This document shows, in pieces, positions 1 to 5,444 of a stretch of 5,444 bases of DNA; position 1 is the stretch's first letter, and each line of letters begins with the position of its first letter. Where the stretch lies: the NCBI GenBank assembly GCA_029239415.1, contig JAQZAY010000257.1, positions 1 to 5,444 on the forward strand, written 5' to 3'. A program made the position numbers and the translations under genes. The notes beneath the pieces were generated by a model that worked only from the letters and a program-made list of their open reading frames with translations, ran no database searches and had not been told where the DNA came from. The DNA comes from Pseudomonas sp. Its GTDB lineage: Bacteria; Pseudomonadota; Gammaproteobacteria; Pseudomonadales; Pseudomonadaceae.

Positions 1-5444
<5,444 letters not shown>

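Overview
The window is one continuous minus-strand reading frame with no stop codon: 1814 complete codons, read from base 5444 down to base 3, with bases 2-1 starting a further codon. It is an internal piece of a giant non-ribosomal peptide synthetase (NRPS). Neither the start nor the end of the gene is present. The base composition is GC-rich with a Pseudomonas-like codon choice. The protein and its domain order match PvdL, the first synthetase of pyoverdine siderophore assembly. This suggests a fluorescent Pseudomonas, more likely the P. fluorescens/putida side of the genus than P. aeruginosa, because the third codon positions are GC-rich but not extreme. The species call is inference.

Layout in the direction of translation (high to low coordinate): fatty acyl-AMP ligase, entered after its nucleotide-binding loop (5444-4383); short linker; first carrier protein, PCP1 (4322-4101); first condensation domain, C1 (4067-2766); linker; adenylation domain, predicted to select glutamate (2663-1182); second carrier protein, PCP2 (1157-936); second condensation domain, C2, cut by the window edge (902-1). 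Beyond base 1 one expects the rest of C2 and then the tyrosine module (A, PCP, epimerase) and the diaminobutyrate module of PvdL.

Working model from the PvdL family: the ligase activates a fatty acid (myristate-type) as its acyl-adenylate and loads it on PCP1. C1 joins the acyl chain to Glu carried on PCP2. C2 passes acyl-Glu to the Tyr of the next module. The acyl chain keeps the precursor membrane-associated and is removed in the periplasm by PvdQ. The Tyr and diaminobutyrate residues become the pyoverdine chromophore.

There is no non-coding DNA here, so no promoter, terminator, RNA gene, mobile element or CRISPR array can be supported. The long plus-strand open frames are shadows of the NRPS gene. 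I found no previously undescribed system. The points worth a second look are features inside the synthetase: a Glu-for-Asp change in one condensation motif, an Arg in the substrate pocket, an exact 3168-bp module period, and two clusters of rare codons.
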